DNA of 64,000 nt from Siphonodentalium dalli. Taxonomy: Eukaryota; Mollusca; Scaphopoda; Gadilida; Siphonodentaliidae. Location: contig CP136067.1 in the NCBI GenBank assembly GCA_032622095.1, forward strand, positions 182,562,556 to 182,626,555. Direction: 5' to 3'. A program made the translations under genes and the position numbers. This document shows positions 34,396 to 47,184 of this stretch, piece by piece (the first letter of the stretch is position 1; every line of letters starts with the position of its first letter). The notes under the pieces are model-generated. The model searched no databases. It saw only the letters and a list, made by a program, of their open reading frames with translations, and had not been told where the DNA came from.

Positions 34396-37184
34396 CAGCA
34401 TGTAATGCACCACAAGTATACAATACCACAAGGACACTTTTTAAAGAACTATCCGCATTCCCTGATCAACTTAAGAGCACAATTGACCACACACAATGGG
34501 ATTAGCTGGAAATTGCTGCTGAGGATGTGTTGACCCCGACACACAACATGAGCTCTTCCCGACTGAACATGCCTTGGAAACTGGTGTGCTTTACCAAAAA
34601 TCAGGTAACAATTGTGCTCTAATCAACAGAAATGTAAAGATTGAACAAAACAGGTTTTCAAAATTTGTTATCAACATTTAACAGCTGATCTGATTTAAGT
34701 GACCAAGCTATGAAACATGCTAAACACTTTTACTAAATGGAATGACCAGCTGTTTGCTTCATGCAGCAGCCACATGTTGCGATCTTAAAATGGGTACTGC
34801 ATCTGGGCATAGTAAAAACATGTTGTAATCAGATGAGAGATGACCATATCTACCAGTATATATTTCAGAAGTAATCAATTCTTCCAAAAGGACACCTCAT
34901 CTTACAAAAAGTTTTAGGAAATGATGGAATCATCACTATTCAATCAATAGTAGAATGAGCCTTTGTCAGTCCCACATTAGTTTTGGTTGGCCATGATAGT
35001 TGCAGAAGATTCTGTTAAGAAATAGTACCATCATTTTACCTAAAGTTGGTTCTTTTTGCATTGTTTGGCTAATCCGAGAAATTTGGGCAAAAGTCAGTGT
35101 CTGTATGAAACATTCAAGAACACATATACTTCAAAATATTTAATGCGTACGCTGATGTTTGGTAAATAGTCATCTCAATTATGGCCAGTTTGTAAAAACC
35201 AGCACCAATTATTAAAATATTTCACAATATACATGTTTTTTAATGTACACTACACATAGTGGCTTATCCTCGATTTGTTCAGATCGCTTTGCTCTACCTG
35301 ACTATCATACCAAATTTATTAGCATCACCACTAAACTTGGGATGAATACTGCCAAATGAATATATTGTGATATATAGGGTAGTGGAAAAATAATGGTTGA
35401 GTCTTTTCAAAATATAATTATAGTAAAACCTACACAATACCGTCTTGGTCTGATAAGACTCAGAGTCATGTTTATTTAGGAGTATAGACATGAAGTCCAC
35501 CAGTCTCATGAAAATTAAATGGGCTCTGCACTAGTAATATCTGGGCTCCTGGGACCCATTAATATTGACAAATGCAACACAAATGAAAAATACATAGTAA
35601 CTTTCCTCAAACATAGATTATAACCTGACAATCATTGTGTTAGAATCAGTGTACATATGTATATGTAGGCATGGCCATAGCATGTTTTTTGAAATACTGC
35701 AGAGTGCAGACCATAAATTTCACTAGAATATACATGTAGTTATTGCATGTACATCACACACATAAGGCGACTGACACACATACACGTATCTGCAGGGTTC
35801 ACAATATTTGACATGTAAAATATATATATATATATATATATCTCCTGGGCCTATAACATCAAACCAAACGGTTTACAGTACTTTTTCTGATATTTTTGGA
35901 GTGGCATACATACATAAAAAATAAAAGTCAATTTAAAGGGACGAAATGAAAACTAATTTGTGCAACTATAATGGAGATCTATATTGCATTACAACATCCA
36001 CAAATCTACAAAATCTACAACATCCACAAATCTACAAAATCTACAAAAACATCTGACTATCATAGTCATTGGTAATGTGATCATTTTTCCTTGATAAGTT
36101 GAAATATGAGGGAGGATTGCATAGCATGCATGGCTACCTGCAGAATGTAGATTTGTATGTATTTATATCTGCATATCAACTGAAGCTTGTATTTTTCTTC
36201 CAACTCACTCTGAGATCACAACGCAACAGGATTGCATTCGGAATTTCAAGCCCATAAAGCTAGACACTTTAGAATCAAGCTTGCCAAATAAATTTCCATG
36301 AACCTCACATGAACTCACTCAGTTGAACACAAGGAACGATTGTCAAGTTGGAAAATATTCTGTATGTATGGAAGCCCTATTTTTTTAATGTGTGGATTTA
36401 TTATAACTGGACTGATAAAATAATCTGAAGATTATTTCAGTCTTTATTACTGGATATCACACCAATAATCAATAAACATGTATTTGTTAGTTTTGAACAG
36501 GACAATATATTTTAATATTACTGCAACTGCATCTTTCTTATGACTTATTTTCTTACAAACTCCCAAATTTGAACCAGAAACAATTTAGGGCAAATATACA
36601 TCTACGTGTACATATACATATATCAGGATATAAATATAGGCGATCATGTCAGGCTAGCCATTATTTGTTCTAAAATAATGTACGTGTTAGGGAAATTGTA
36701 GAACCTTTATACAAAATGGTGATGCAGCCAATCAAAATTGATGTGGGACTGATAAAGACACAACCTGCTCGACCACCGAATCATACTGATTGATCAAATT
36801 GTAGTAACTCAACATCACTAAACCTGCTTGTGGGCTGAGTATAATTCAATTCAACATTAGAATACCATAAAAACACCCTGTTCTCCCATAAGTTTAAAGA
36901 AAATAACATATTGAACTCATTTACATGTATATTGCTAATGTGATACATTTATATGTCATTCCATTTATAACCATTTTGGCAACCATCTCACATCAAAGGC
37001 CATGAAATCTAGATAACAAAAGATGAAATACATTCAAATTATATCACCAGGTAACCTTTTTGTAGGAGTTTTAGGTTACTGATCAAATACCCTGTAATTG
37101 ATGATTTTCTCAACATCTTTGTTATTGGGAAAATGTCTGTTTTTCATTCTACGACCAATATATTCCATCCAAAAACCTTATTTG
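34396..37184. other. IR3 interior, no gene recognised
   Basis: AT-rich unique sequence. Includes a short (AT)n at 35820-35842 and a CTACAAAATCTACAA-type run near 35995-36045. All open frames are under 100 codons and show no family motif. Confidence 0.5.
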
Positions 37185-37904
37185 CAGGGTCAAGAGCTCC
37201 CTGAAGGTCAATCCCATCCGATAATGGTACAGAAAATATCAGAAATGATACCTGTATGTGGCACCGATGGATATAGGTCAATAAAATTCTAATTGGGGGC
37301 TCAACTTTGAGATAAAAGTGCTGAATCCCAAAATTGGGGTTCAGGCCCTCAAAAATGGATTTTCTTTTGGTTTTTGGCAATTATCTTAAAAACCATTGAC
37401 TTTTGGATATGAAAATGTATTACTGACCCCCCATAATGTGGCCATTCCGCACATTTTGAGTGGTCACACGACCCCCTATGTTCAACGCTTCTGGAGATAT
37501 AGCCACGACGGTTGGTAGTACTTCGCGCAAAAAGGGGCGTGGCCATTTGACCCATTTCGCCGTCAATGGGAAATGTGTTACCAACCAAATATTGTTCGTG
37601 TACCTTCAATTAGTGGATTCATGAAGAGTTTTGCTCTGGACATACAAGTGCATACAAAACCACCATGAGCTACTCTAGTATGTAGGGTATTACTTGGTTG
37701 GTTTGATATTATAGGCCTGATTTCAGTCCTCAGTAGCCTCATATCAGCCTTCGTCGTCAGGCCGATTGTGATATGAGGTTACGTCAGGGTGATATAGGGC
37801 CTAATATCAAACCAACGATGTTGGCGCTGCTAGTCTACAGGGTCACTGTCTCGTTGTTCCCCTTGCCGAGGAGATATAAATGGGTACAGGACGTTTTGTA
37901 TCAT

Positions 37905-38050
37905 CTTAAGTCATTTCGTACCATATTTTTGGTAGTTTCGTACCATATTTTTTGTAGTTTCATACCTTATTGTTTGGTCGTTTCGTACCATGTAGGAAAT
38001 CAATTGGTCATTTCGTACCATGTTACTACATGTATGTCACACCATATGGA
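37905..38050 (+). repeat. TTTCGTACCATATTTTTGGTA short tandem units
   Basis: Five or six diverged ~25-30 bp units with TTTCGTACCAT cores. One unit-like stretch also sits at 32522-32560. Confidence 0.65.
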
Positions 38051-38099
38051 AACAAATAAATGATTTTCTACAAAGTACGAAATAAAAAAAGTAACCAAA

Positions 38100-38961
38100 T
38101 AATCCGGTACCCTACCGTTATGTAAAACCAAAAATTATGGTATGGATTACTATGGAACGACCATGGTTATGGTATCAAATACTGAAATAATGAAGAAGTC
38201 AATGCAGTTGTATATATCATTTATGTGGTCACAATATATGCATGTATAATGCAACCTGTAAGTTGACATGACCTCTGTTCTAGTTGGCTTATGATTGAGT
38301 TCTGAAGTGCTCTTCGCACTGTCAGGTTTACTTGATCAATACTCCAGCAATGTTCAGAATCCGATTCCACGACGCTCGTATGAAACGTCTAGAAAATAGA
38401 ATCCATATTTAATAAATCCTTCAGACATTCAATATTACCGATCGCCTGAATCAACATCTGACTGTTTGAAGCGGTTCCACTCAATGGTTGTTTTCAGTAC
38501 AGTGCGAGTACGCACTACACAGTAGATCGAACGATTATCTTAACGGTTAACGGTTGACATAATCATATTCATACTGCTGTTGTTAGTACTTGTCGAACAC
38601 ATCCTAAGTTCTCCACCGGATTTTGACAGACAATCGCTGCATCTGGATCTGGATGGTGTACGGCGTATGATCCTCGCGGATGTGTAGAACGCCGGGAGAG
38701 AGAGAATTATGTTCTTTGCGGGACTGTTGAGTTGTCCGCTGCTGTTCTATTTTGAATTTCGCATGCGTCCATCTCGTTTAGAGTGTTCCACTGAATAATT
38801 GTCCGTGGGAAGAATGAATTTGAGTATTCAGCAGAGTTTGTCACCAGTGGCTCTTACCGGTAGGACAGTGAATTATTACATTCCTGTTTTGAGACTATAT
38901 TTGTGGCACTGAAATCTGCAAATTTCTTGGCTCGGATTTTTCTGTCCACCTTTTTTGGTTT
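38100..38961. other. no recognised feature
   Basis: Unique-looking, slightly more GC-balanced sequence with no repeat partner found in this window and no frame above chance length. Confidence 0.45.
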
Positions 38962-39575
38962 AATTAAGCACTGAGTGTTTACAGCCGACCACAGAAGTTG
39001 GAATCACTGACTGTTATGCTATTTTTTTAGATTTTTTTTTAGTTCTAGGTATATAGTTTGTCAAGAATGGCAACTCCGATTGTCGAGGTACCCCCAAAAC
39101 TCTTCACTTCGACCCGTGAATTTCAACAACAAAAGCATAATTCTCAGGGTTTTCGGCATATTTCGTTAGAAAAATCATTTATCTACAATCTTACCGCGAG
39201 CATAGCATCTATTCGTTGATTTATTCCAGGTTTTATCGCACTTTAAAACATTTTTTTCACCTGTTAGGTCGGTGGTACCGCCGAAGTTTTCCGGACCTCC
39301 TCGTGTGTCTTCGGCAAATCGGTTAGTGCAAAACTGGCTACCAAAGATGGTTACCAAAATGGTTCGTCGAAAATTGTCAAAATTTGAGTGATATCAACAT
39401 CAGTACAATTTTCCAACGTATTGATTCCCATTTATCGGGACAACAATTTTTCAAACAAAGCAGTATCTTCGTTAGATTCAAACCTGATAGTCACACACTA
39501 AGAGGGCATTTTGCAATTATGGCGAGCGATGAGCTTAATTGTTTTCAAATATGTACGAAAAACAGATGTCAATAG

Positions 39576-39851
39576 CTACGTGCAGACATGATTATCGACG
39601 AACGATTGCCAGTAAACATATGGTCCCAGTGGTTCATTCAGCAAATTGTGTAGCGCAAAAAATGCGTGATATGACATACCAGCTGGTATGATGCTACGCT
39701 GAAACCAGGTAACATATTCTGATATATAATCAAGCATAAGAGAGAAATATTTCCCATTACAATTCACACAAGAGTCACACAACACCCACGTCCGCTTATA
39801 TACTTTGAATTCTAGCTGGTTTATTTGCAACATACGCGGCACTTCACCCAT
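39576..39851 (-). other. conserved 91-codon frame in IR4 arm (hypothetical)
   Basis: Opens with MGEVPRMLQINQ and has a mid-part VTWFQRSIIPAGMSYHAF; the copy at 42786-43061 (plus) is identical but for one Gly/Arg change. Arm identity alone explains this, so conservation of the frame is not evidence of selection. No known domain recognised. Confidence 0.25.
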
Positions 39852-40009
39852 AAGTGTATTGTAAACGTAGCTGTGGATATAAACTCGATCTGACTATATA
39901 CCTATCGTGTTCCCGGCCATTCAAGTGTACCCTCCTCGCAACAAGAGAACACTGTTTATTCGAGCGGGGATTATGTCCGTCTTTCCTGACCCATGAATTG
40001 CTACTGCGG

Positions 40010-40150
40010 TGGCGGGGGATTGGAGAATGAGTGCTCTGCGTTCTCAGAAGCAGTCCGGTGACCATTCCCGTGGATTTTTACCCTTAGTTTGAGCCATAAT
40101 AGCTAACACAAAGACACACAGAAGTCCCAAAATATATATAGTATATATTC
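40010..40150 (+). repeat. fragment of IR2 module inside IR4 core
   Basis: GGAGAATGAGTGCTC, CCATTCCCGTGG and TTTTACCCTTAG match the IR2 module at 18725-18800 in the same order, followed by AAAATATATATAGTATATA. It shows that this module occurs outside IR2. Confidence 0.6.
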
Positions 40151-40824
40151 GACTATTTCGGTTGTCCGTGTTCAGTGTGCATGTATATATATATCGTCGG
40201 AGCACGAAGTACTAGAGACTGCTACCAAGAAAGTTCTAAACGATAAAAACAAGACCATATCCTAACAGGCAACTTTAACTGACCAGGCATAGACTGGACG
40301 CAAATAATTGTAAAACCGGGTGCAGCTGACAGAGAAGTATAAGAAGCTTTACCCCAACTCTCCGTCAAACAAATGTAGACTCAAATTTGTACGTATACAC
40401 AAACAACGCGTCAAAATACATTGTTGATCTATTATACACAAATAACCCGTCCATTGTTAAAAACCCCATCAGCGATCATGTTATAGTCGTGACTGACCTC
40501 TGCATACCTGTGGCCAGACTGAAACAACCGGAGCGGAACTTTAAAAAGGTTTGTAAGGAAATAGACTACACGCCAACAAATCTAAACAGTGTGGCGACTA
40601 CAAAACACACCAAAAAAGAATGCATTCAATGCAAAAACAGAGTTCAAAGGAGTTGAAATCCACCACGTAAACAACACCGTTACAAAGGGCCTGAAAGGAA
40701 CAAAAACTCCAAAGCATTGGAGAGACGCGACAACAACGGAAAATTAAGGTAATTCCCCAAAACCCGAGGACACCGAGAAAGCAAAGATAATATACGCCCT
40801 GCCACTAACTCACGCTGAATATGT

Positions 40825-41219
40825 CACTCTCACCGGTTTTCTGTGATAAAGTTACACAGGTTCCTAAATTTGTGATAAAGTTACCCAGGTTGGAGAGAAT
40901 TGTGACAAAGTTACCCAGGTTTAACCAAGTACGTTAATCCAAAAATAAAGGTATATGGTTAAACAAATCTCACTCGATTTAAAAGTGACAGAGGGAAATA
41001 TTGTTCAGTTTTGACAAGTAACAACCTCTACTAAGCATAAATTAAGACATATTAGTACTGCATAAGTTCGTCATTTTGATCGCAAAAATTAATAATTTGT
41101 TGCTGAACATGAAATGTTATTAACCAGGGTAACTTTATCACAATCCTCTCCAACCTGGGAAACTTTATAACAATTTCAGGAACCTGGGTAACTTTGACAA
41201 CAGAAAACCGATGAGAGTG
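40825..41219. mobile_element. hairpin MITE inserted in LINE remnant
   Basis: Termini CACTCTCACCGGTTTTCTGT and inverted copy. Arms contain repeated AAAGTTACCCAGGTT boxes (three per arm). ~395 bp, no coding capacity, no clear target duplication. Confidence 0.75.
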
Positions 41220-41262
41220 TCTATTCACCCTCCTAACTCACGGCCATATTGGATCCATCAGA

Positions 41263-41405
41263 CCCGGTTATGTGGTTTTAGTGCTACCGGTCAAAGTTAT
41301 GGAGTAGCATTTCCATATACGGAAGTCATGAATATTCAAAACCTCCATATATGTAAATGCTACTCAAGAACTCCGACCTGTATCAATAAAACCACGGAAC
41401 CTGGG
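41263..41405. mobile_element. short palindromic MITE
   Basis: CCCGGTTATGTGGTTTTA pairs with TAAAACCACGGAACCTGGG, and GAGTAGCATTTCCATATACG with the inverted ATATATGTAAATGCTACTC. About 143 bp hairpin centred near 41335, in the LINE remnant. Confidence 0.65.
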
Positions 41406-41720
41406 CTGGATGAATCTCTGAAAACATGGAACGGGACTGGATTAATCCAATACGGCCGCGACTCAGTGGTCTCGCTTGTTGGACCAATTCCAATCAGCCT
41501 TCACGGAAAATAACACCTCACTGCCCGAACTAGACCAAACAAAACCAGTCGACGCAATATTCAAACCTGAGATCAGTATCGTCGATGTAACTGCATTGCT
41601 ACGAAACATCAAACCACATAAGGCCATGTGTCCTGATCTCATATATACCGAACCAGATATTTAAAACGTGTGCTGAAGAAATTTGCCTACCAGGCATAAT
41701 CAACAAATAACTAAAGACAG

Positions 41721-42635
41721 AGTATCCAATGATGATCACCACAATCGGGAGGAATTCCTACCCAACGATCAATCAATCATAAAACTACAGCGTTGATTAC
41801 TCCCTCAGTTATTGGTAGATGAATGGTAATTGTGTAACATCACTGGAGATATTTATAAACATGTTTACAAAGTATTTCCTCAAGTTTGCAGTTCGGATGG
41901 TGCATGCGGATATACCTTATTGTTGCATGCACATGATTCAAATTGTTTTATCCGCCCATTGCACTATAGAAATAAAAGCATAGCAGATAGTTATTTCTAT
42001 TCAGGAGCACACATGGCATGACAGTGTGGATCAAAATCTGGAAAAGCCTGATCTGGTCCAAATTATAGCCCGGTCTGTATGCAACACAACAACTAATGTT
42101 GACTACATATGGAAAATACTTCGAAAAGATGAACTCTGCGGAACTACACCAAATACCATTTATTTGGAGACATTTATTGTTTAAAATGGGCTAGCAGACC
42201 GTCAACGTCTTCATCATTTCAGCAATCGAATGAGAAATTAAGTAGCCTTGATGTTTTCGGAACATATTGAGACGATTAACTATTATTGAAAAGGTCATCG
42301 GATACACATAAACTAAAAAGTGGTTGTCTGAAAATCACCAGCGAACAATCCAATTATCCCACAGTGTAAATACGAAATAAACGTTTCAGATGTAGCCGTG
42401 GTGGACTTTTCACCTTTAAAACGTTGCTGAACTTGTTAGTACTTAAAAATATAATACAGAGTAATACAAACATGTGCTGGTTCACAGATAATAACATGCT
42501 TCGTGCACTTATATGCTGATAGCATATAAGTTGCGGTGAGCGGAGGGGAATATTCGTCTTTATAGGCGATGTATATAGATCAATCATCAAATAAGAGTGA
42601 ATATTCCCTCATTGGGACCATGTGAGTTGTAATTA
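41721..42635. other. IR4 core remainder, no gene recognised
   Basis: AT-rich. TGCATGCGGATATACC and TTGTTGCATGCACATG form a loose local inverted repeat near 41900-41940. No recognisable LINE 3' end. Confidence 0.45.
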
Positions 42636-43734
42636 CCAATCCATGGGTCAGGAAAGACGGACATAATCCCCGCTCGAATAAACAGTGTTCTCTTGTTGCG
42701 AGGAGGGTACACTTGAATGGCCGGGAACACGATAGGTATATAGTCAGATCGAGTTTATATCCACAGCTACGTTTACAATACACTTATGGGTGAAGTGCCG
42801 CGTATGTTGCAAATAAACCAGCTAGAATTCAAAGTATATAAGCGGACGTGGGTGTTGTGTGACTCTTGTGTGAATTGTAATAGGAAATATTTCTCTCTTA
42901 TGCTTGATTATATATCAGAATATGTTACCTGGTTTCAGCGTAGCATCATACCAGCTGGTATGTCATATCACGCATTTTTTGCGCTACACAATTTGCTGAA
43001 TGAACCACTGGGACCATATGTTTACTGGCAATCGTTCGTCGATAATCATGTCTGCACGTAGCTATTGACATCTGTTTTTCGTACATATTTGAAAACAATT
43101 AAGCTCATCGCTCGCCATAATTGCAAAATGCCCTCTTAGTGTGTGACTATCAGGTTTGAATCTAACGAAGATACTGCTTTGTTTGAAAAATTGTTGTCCC
43201 GATAAATGGGAATCAATACGTTGGAAAATTGTACTGATGTTGATATCACTCAAATTTTGACAATTTTCGACGAACCATTTTGGTAGCCATCTTTGGTAGC
43301 CAGTTTTGCACTAACCGATTTGCCGAAGACACACGAGGAGGTCCGGAAAACTTCGGCGGTACCACCGAGCTAACAGGTGAAAAAATGATTTAAAGTGCGA
43401 TAAAACCTGGAATAAATCAACGAATAGATGCTATGCTCGCGGTAAGATTGTAGATAAATGATTTTTCTAACGAAATATGCCGAAAACCCCGAGAATTATG
43501 CTTTTGTTGTTGAAATTCACGGGTCGAAGTGAAGAGTTTTGGGGGTACCTCGACAATCGGAGTTGCCATTCTTGACAAACTATATACCTAGAACTAAAAA
43601 AAAATCTAAAAAAATAGCATAACAGTCAGTGATTCCAACTTCTGTGCTTAATTCAGATCTTCTGGGTCAATAATAATGACAATATTAAAAACAAACTCTC
43701 AATTGGATCTTCGGTATCTGCTACAGGTACAGGA

Positions 43735-43800
43735 TATAGTCCTGAAAAATTACCCATAATTCTGCTTTGGTTAAGTGGTCAATTACTTTGGGCATTACTG
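43735..43800. mobile_element. MITE family B fragment
   Basis: The terminal 66 bp of the family B element (CCTGAAAAATTACCCATAAT ... GGGCATTACTG, then TA) without its other half. Confidence 0.75.
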
Positions 43801-43845
43801 TATGTTACTCAATTGAGTAAACATGTCACTAACTAATGTTAATAG

Positions 43846-43945
43846 CAGGGCCGACTTCGTACGGGGCCGACTTCTCCGGGCCGACTTTGTTTTGGGCCGA
43901 CTTCGCAGCGGGGCCGACTTCGTTTTGGGCCGACTTCTCCTGTAT
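43846..43945 (+). repeat. GGGCCGACTTCG short tandem repeat
   Basis: Six units of about 15-20 bp with a GGGCCGACTT core; GC-rich compared with its surroundings. It makes several frames open with RSRPKTKS-like repeats, which I do not regard as protein coding. Confidence 0.75.
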
Positions 43946-44139
43946 TCGTCCACAGTCCGTATATCATCGCAGTTTTCATGTTCAGGGTCACTTTCTGACG
44001 CGAAAATGTTCGAGAACATGCATTTTTTTTTTGGCAGGGGGGTATCCCATGTTGACGTCACGGAATTTTGGTGATTCCAACAAGATTCAATGTGGCACTC
44101 CTAGCGTTAATTTGATATTGGTGGCGACCCTAGCGTTCA

Positions 44140-44395
44140 TTGGTTTAAGAATTGATCATTGGTTTGTAAACGGAAGTTATTAATTCGAGAAATGATCATT
44201 GGTTTGTAAACGGATGTTAATAATCTTCAATTATTATTCAGTGGTTTGATCGGAAATAGTAGATTTGTCTCTTATTGAATCCAGGAACGGCTATTGGTTT
44301 TGAAATAGATTCTATTGATTAAGAAAATATATCTATTAAAACGGAATTGTCTCTTACTGAATCCAAGAACGACTATTATTACCACTTTATAGGGC
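44140..44395. repeat. ATTGGTTTGAAAATGGA-type dispersed repeat, part 1
   Basis: Several units based on TCTCTTATTGAATCCAAGAACG and ATTGGTTTG. Continues at 45083-45520 after unrelated sequence and the 44904-45079 hairpin. Inverted relative to 29564-29840. Confidence 0.6.
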
Positions 44396-44903
44396 GTTCT
44401 CTAGGCCATTGATAATGATTTTGGGGGCGTTCCAAATAGCGTATTGTTACCAAAACAGCGGGCCGCGGGCCGATAACGAGAAGCCTAGTTCAATATCGGC
44501 CCGCCGCCCGGAAACTATAGATCTCGTTTATTATCGCGAGAGTTACGTCCCTTCAACTTCCGATGTGGCGTGTTTATTTCAAGAAAATAATGGGAAGATG
44601 TATCCGATTTCCTCGACACTATAGTGGTTTTATGATTGGAATTCACGCTATATGATTGAATTATTGTATCAAGCGTAAGTATGCATTGATAATTTTAGCT
44701 GTCAACCTCTCATTGGTTGTTACTCGTCTCCAACTCGTGGGTTTTCCCCTGTCCTATTTTCGAGACTCCGTCAGTCCGTGTCAGCTGACAAGTCAAATGG
44801 TATCAAATTTAAATGTTCTTGAAAATATTTCTCTTTTAATCTACTTCATTATTCCACTAAATCCTCAAATGGGTCAAATGTCCAAAACTTTTGTAATAAT
44901 AGT

Positions 44904-45079
44904 AATAACATGATTTCATCGGGCATTATGGTTTATTAACGGCCCTCTGGAATGATTAACAGCCCTCGGGCCTATTAGCGTCCCTCGACTTCGTCTCGGG
45001 CCGCTAATAGGCCTTTGGGCTGTTAATCATTCCAGCCGGGCCGTTAATAAACCATAACGCCCTCAAAAATCATGTTATT
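44904..45079. mobile_element. hairpin MITE with AATAACATGATTT ends
   Basis: Near-perfect ~176 bp palindrome: AATAACATGATTT at 44904 pairs with the inverted copy ending at 45079, and GGTTTATTAACGGCCC with GGGCCGTTAATAAACC; turns around near 44990 (CGACTTCGTCTCGGGCC). No coding capacity. Confidence 0.75.
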
Positions 45080-45082
45080 GTT

Positions 45083-45520
45083 ATATTAGTTTGAAAATGG
45101 AGACTATTGGATATTGAAATATCTTTATTGATTAAGAAAATATGGCCATTGAAACGGAATGTACGTTTATTGAATATGCGCGAATCTTACTAATTGTGTG
45201 TTATTAGATATTAGTTGAACAGTGAACGCTATTAAATTAAAATAGAACATTAATTTTGCATCGGTCAACATTGATTATGAATCTTTATCTATTAACACGG
45301 AACTGTCTCTTATTGAATCCAAGAACGATTATTGGTTTGAAAATAGAGACTACTTGGTTTGAATCTATATCTATTGAAACGAAATTATCTCTTATAGAAT
45401 CCAAGAACGACCATTGGTTTGAAAATGGAGACTATTTGGTTTGAATCTATATCTATTGAAATGGAATTGTCTCTTATAGAATCCAAGAACGACCATTAGT
45501 TTGAAAATGGCCAAAGAGAT
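45083..45520. repeat. ATTGGTTTGAAAATGGA-type dispersed repeat, part 2
   Basis: Three near-identical units of about 90 bp at about 45300-45510 (CTCTTATAGAATCCAAGAACGACCATTGGTTTGAAAATGGAG is the shared order) and an upstream part that is the reverse complement of 29640-29800. Confidence 0.7.
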
Positions 45521-45897
45521 AATAGCACGAAATGATTGTTCGATATCTGTTAAATAATACTCCTATTATAAAAACATGGGATTCACAAACAAAAGCAACC
45601 TCTAGCTTCCAATCGTAAGAAATTGATTTTCTGAATCGCCGACTCTAAAAATGCCCGTTTTTACCTGACAAAAATCGTGAAATCGGGTCCCAGCTCTCGG
45701 ATTAACGGTCCACTCAATTTTCGAACCCCCAATTCACACATTAAATAAAATATATGCCATGTTATATACCATTTGAAAGAGCTCCAAAACATTGTATTTT
45801 CAACTTATTCGATCTAATAAACTGCGAACATATTGTTTTATGGAGAAACTGGCATCTGTTCTGCGATCGAGTTTATGCACAATGTCAATTAATTTCA

Positions 45898-45990
45898 ATG
45901 GAAGCAGATGGAAGGGGAACAACTCTATATATTTAGATATAGAGTTATTCCACTATATATCTTTAGATATAGAGTTATTCCCCTTCCATT
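45898..45990. repeat. short hairpin with GGAAGGGGAA ends
   Basis: GGAAGGGGAACAACTCTATA folds on TATAGAGTTATTCCCCTTCC, with two inner ATATATYTTTAGATATAGAG units. Probably a small MITE end or solo hairpin. Confidence 0.65.
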
Positions 45991-46015
45991 GAAAATACAT
46001 AATTAGTTTGAAATC

Positions 46016-46231
46016 TGTTGCATTCTGGGAGCCAAAAGGGGGAGGGTGATTTTATGATTTCAGCTATTTTCTATTACTCCGTGAGCACCTTCTGAGACAC
46101 AGAAGTTCCAAATGGTGATGAGTTATAGTATTTTAATCATATTTTATGGCATAGATTGTTATTAAAACCGTATATCGCGGCACTATAAAACAAATAATCA
46201 ATGACTCGTAAATTAAGTGGGCCTTTAATAG
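46016..46231 (-). repeat. dispersed repeat, inverted partner at 3879-4102
   Basis: Reverse complement of the repeat near 3.9-4.1 kb and ends with AAATTAAGTGGGCCTTTAA, the same edge motif as at 4217-4240. Confidence 0.65.
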
Positions 46232-46239
46232 TACTCGAT

Positions 46240-47184
46240 TTCCAATGTCTGGTGATTTACAAGAAGTCGCATACACTGAATACATTGTTAGCTTTTTGTG
46301 CTGTATCAAGCTCTATACCTCATCTATGTATTAGTCTACTCTCTTAACACTTTATTAAACTGTAATTGGAATGGTATATCTCATTCATCAGGAGGGGTGT
46401 CCAGGAACGTTACGGAAATGACAAATAGATAATACAAGACAGTGCGGAAGAATTTATATTCATTAGTGGGAAATGTGCAGCTTAAAAGTTCAAAAAACAT
46501 TTCCTTAGGGAACTACTTATCAATGGGCATTTTTAGATGATATTATGGTTTACAGTAGTGAAAGTTACTTCACTGTGTAATTTGCCAATTTGGAAATAAC
46601 CGGACCTTGTCTTTGTCATCCACGATTGTTCAATTTTGGTACACATATCAAGTATGTGACCACACTCGTATACAGTTTATATAGTTAACCCGAAAAGGCT
46701 AAGACGTCTCCAGTGGGGACAGTACGATAGTCCGATGGTTCAATAGTCCGACGGTTCATTGGTCCTGGGGTTCATATAGCCTGAGTGCTCAATAGTCGGA
46801 AATACAAGTCTGTCACGGAGAAGCACCCCTCTTTGGAAATGATTGCGCCACCTGAATGATTTACGATCCAACGTAGAGCCATCGATCTGCATGGTGATGC
46901 AGTGGGGAGAGGGGACAAAGGCGAATAATGGAAACCATGATGAGGCACCTGAAACACGACTGCAACAATGGAACAAGAAAGCTCGTGGTATATTGGAACG
47001 CGGTAACTCATTTCATATATAGCCCATTATTGTTATATAGCTAACCTAGCTGAAACAGGCTCCCTGCGATCCCTTTGTGCGTTAGCAGACTGTGTCCCAC
47101 GTGTGCGCTTCGCGCACATTGTAGACAGATCCTGTTCTTTTCTATATAGAGAGATATCTAATATTTATTATGCTACTTCAATAT
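46240..47184. other. no recognised gene
   Basis: Contains a small cluster of CCGATGGTTCAATAGTC-like short repeats near 46725-46800. Frames of 60-80 codons on the minus strand here show no domain or splice context. Confidence 0.45.

Larger units (their letters stand above)
33840..37671. mobile_element. IR3: 3.8 kb inverted-repeat element with perfect 8-bp duplication
   Basis: ACTCTAGT is repeated directly at 33832-33839 and 37672-37679. The element begins AGCTCATGGTGGTTTTGTAT and ends with its reverse complement. Arms of about 470-490 bp (33840-34307 and 37185-37671) pair throughout, including CAATATTTGGTTGGTAACAC and CCAAAAGTCAATGGTTTTTA. The ~2.8 kb interior is unique AT-rich DNA with no recognisable transposase. 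An 8-bp duplication suggests a hAT- or P-like mobiliser. Confidence 0.82.
40225..41720 (+). pseudogene. LINE endonuclease/reverse transcriptase remnant, interrupted
   Basis: Degraded APE-type non-LTR element. Near 40268 a GNFN-PGIDWTQI reading matches the family's GDFNxPxIDW endonuclease box with a stop inside. At 40405-40600 IVDLLYTNNPSIVKN, then ISDHVIVVTDL, matches the ILDLxxTNNPSLV...SDHD part. At 41482-41660 QFQSAFTENN and VTALLRNIKPHKAMCPDLI match the linker and RT fingers (family: LLKNLKPHKAxGPDxI). Frames are broken by stops and two MITE insertions (40825-41219, 41263-41405). No active element. Confidence 0.82.
38962..43653. mobile_element. IR4: ~1 kb near-identical inverted arms around a LINE remnant
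   Basis: Left arm 38962-40001 and right arm 42636-43653 are almost identical in reverse complement: a 63-codon frame within them is the same in both and a 91-codon frame differs by one residue. The edges share AATTAAGCAC. The left arm has ~21 extra bases (38971-38991 region, TGAGTGTTTACAGCCGACC). The core contains a strongly decayed LINE. No target duplication or transposase was seen, so it may be a composite element or an inverted duplication. Confidence 0.75.

Noticed and set aside
43795-44183. Arg/Ser-rich or Gly-rich frames on both strands
   Set aside because: Generated by the GGGCCGACTTCG tandem repeat.
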